A stretch of DNA of 5,809 nucleotides, from assembly GCA_030589175.1 (NCBI GenBank), contig JAUUWJ010000054.1, positions 1 through 5,809 of the forward strand. The letters are read 5' to 3'. The notes under the pieces are model-generated. The model searched no databases, was not told the origin of the DNA, and worked only from the letters and a program-made list of their open reading frames with translations. This document shows positions 5,601-5,809 of the stretch, piece by piece. The position numbers and the translations under genes are program-made. How positions within the stretch are numbered: the stretch's first letter is position 1; every line of letters starts with the position of its first letter. This DNA comes from Actinomycetes bacterium. Its GTDB lineage: Bacteria > Actinomycetota > Aquicultoria > SURF-47 > JAUUWJ01.

Positions 5601-5809
5601 ATGAGTGTAGAGAAAAAAACAAAAAAAGAATTATTAAAAAGAGTATTATCAATGATTTCCCGGGGTACTAAGCTGAGGCAATCTATTGAGCATATTATAA
5701 GCGCCAACACCGGTGCTCTAATCGTTATAGCTGATAACGATGAGGTATTGCAGATCTCAAACGGCGGTTTCGAGCTATTTTGCCAGGCCACTCCGCAAAA
5801 GATTTATGA
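5601..5809 (+). CDS. disA: DNA integrity scanning protein DisA, diadenylate cyclase (3' partial)
   Basis: The ORF starts at ATG 5601 and runs off the right edge after 69 full codons, with no stop. A lysine-rich helix (about 1-17) is followed by SRGTKLRQSIEHII (20-33), TGALIVIAD (36-44) and SNGGFELFC (51-59). These match the beginning of the DAC domain of DisA; the catalytic DGA and RHR motifs would lie beyond the window. DisA is an octamer that makes cyclic di-AMP and scans DNA for branched lesions, which halt its synthesis. It sits 7 bases after radA with only a weak ribosome-binding site, which suggests co-transcription and perhaps translational coupling. The start keeps the helix before the GTxLR motif; the internal ATG at codon 18 would remove it. 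Two seven-A runs (5613-5619, 5621-5627) occur near the start. Confidence 0.88.
   Translation, partial: MSVEKKTKKELLKRVLSMISRGTKLRQSIEHIISANTGALIVIADNDEVLQISNGGFELFCQATPQKIY

Noticed and set aside
5613..5621. Programmed -1 frameshift heptamer AAAAAAC in disA
   Set aside because: The heptamer is not in the required X-XXY-YYZ phase relative to the disA reading frame.

Overview
This is an AT-rich bacterial window (GC judged by eye to be in the high 30s percent). It holds seven protein genes, the first and last cut by the window edges, and one 228-base divergent intergenic region. Two functional blocks are present: a plus-strand nucleotide-sugar cassette (1-3632) and a plus-strand radA-disA pair (4259-5809). 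A small minus-strand membrane-protein gene (3659-4030) lies between them. The radA-disA linkage is known from Bacillota and Actinomycetota, and DisA is largely confined to these and a few other lineages. With the low GC this suggests a Gram-positive-type or related candidate lineage, but the window does not fix the taxon.

The sugar cassette runs: Gfo/Idh/MocA oxidoreductase (5' end missing), hexapeptide-repeat acyltransferase, non-hydrolysing UDP-sugar 2-epimerase, DegT-type PLP aminotransferase. The first three genes overlap by 8 and 4 bases. The fourth follows after 57 bases with a strong Shine-Dalgarno and a TTG start. Together these families match the 3-dehydrogenase (WbpB/WlbA), N-acetyltransferase (WbpD/WlbB), 2-epimerase (WbpI/WlbD) and aminotransferase (WbpE/WlbC) of the UDP-2,3-diacetamido-2,3-dideoxy-uronic acid pathway (GlcNAc3NAcA/ManNAc3NAcA). 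The expected UDP-GlcNAc 6-dehydrogenase (WbpA) is not in view and may lie upstream. The product would feed a surface glycan.

The minus-strand gene encodes a four-helix DMT-superfamily protein of the ArnE/EamA kind. It lacks the membrane glutamate of SMR drug exporters, so a role with lipid-linked sugars is plausible. It converges on the aminotransferase gene with only 26 bases between them and diverges from radA.

The divergent region (4031-4258) contains a perfect 7-bp stem followed on the minus strand by seven T, like an intrinsic terminator. It also has a TTAGCT-N7-AGCTAA dyad just upstream of radA and weak promoter-like boxes in both directions. radA has no visible Shine-Dalgarno and may be leaderless. 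radA (DNA repair and recombination) and disA (c-di-AMP synthesis and DNA scanning) are 7 bases apart and probably co-transcribed. I see no mobile element, CRISPR array, tRNA or rRNA. I found no clearly undescribed system; the most useful leads are the divergent intergenic region and the divergent members of the sugar cassette.
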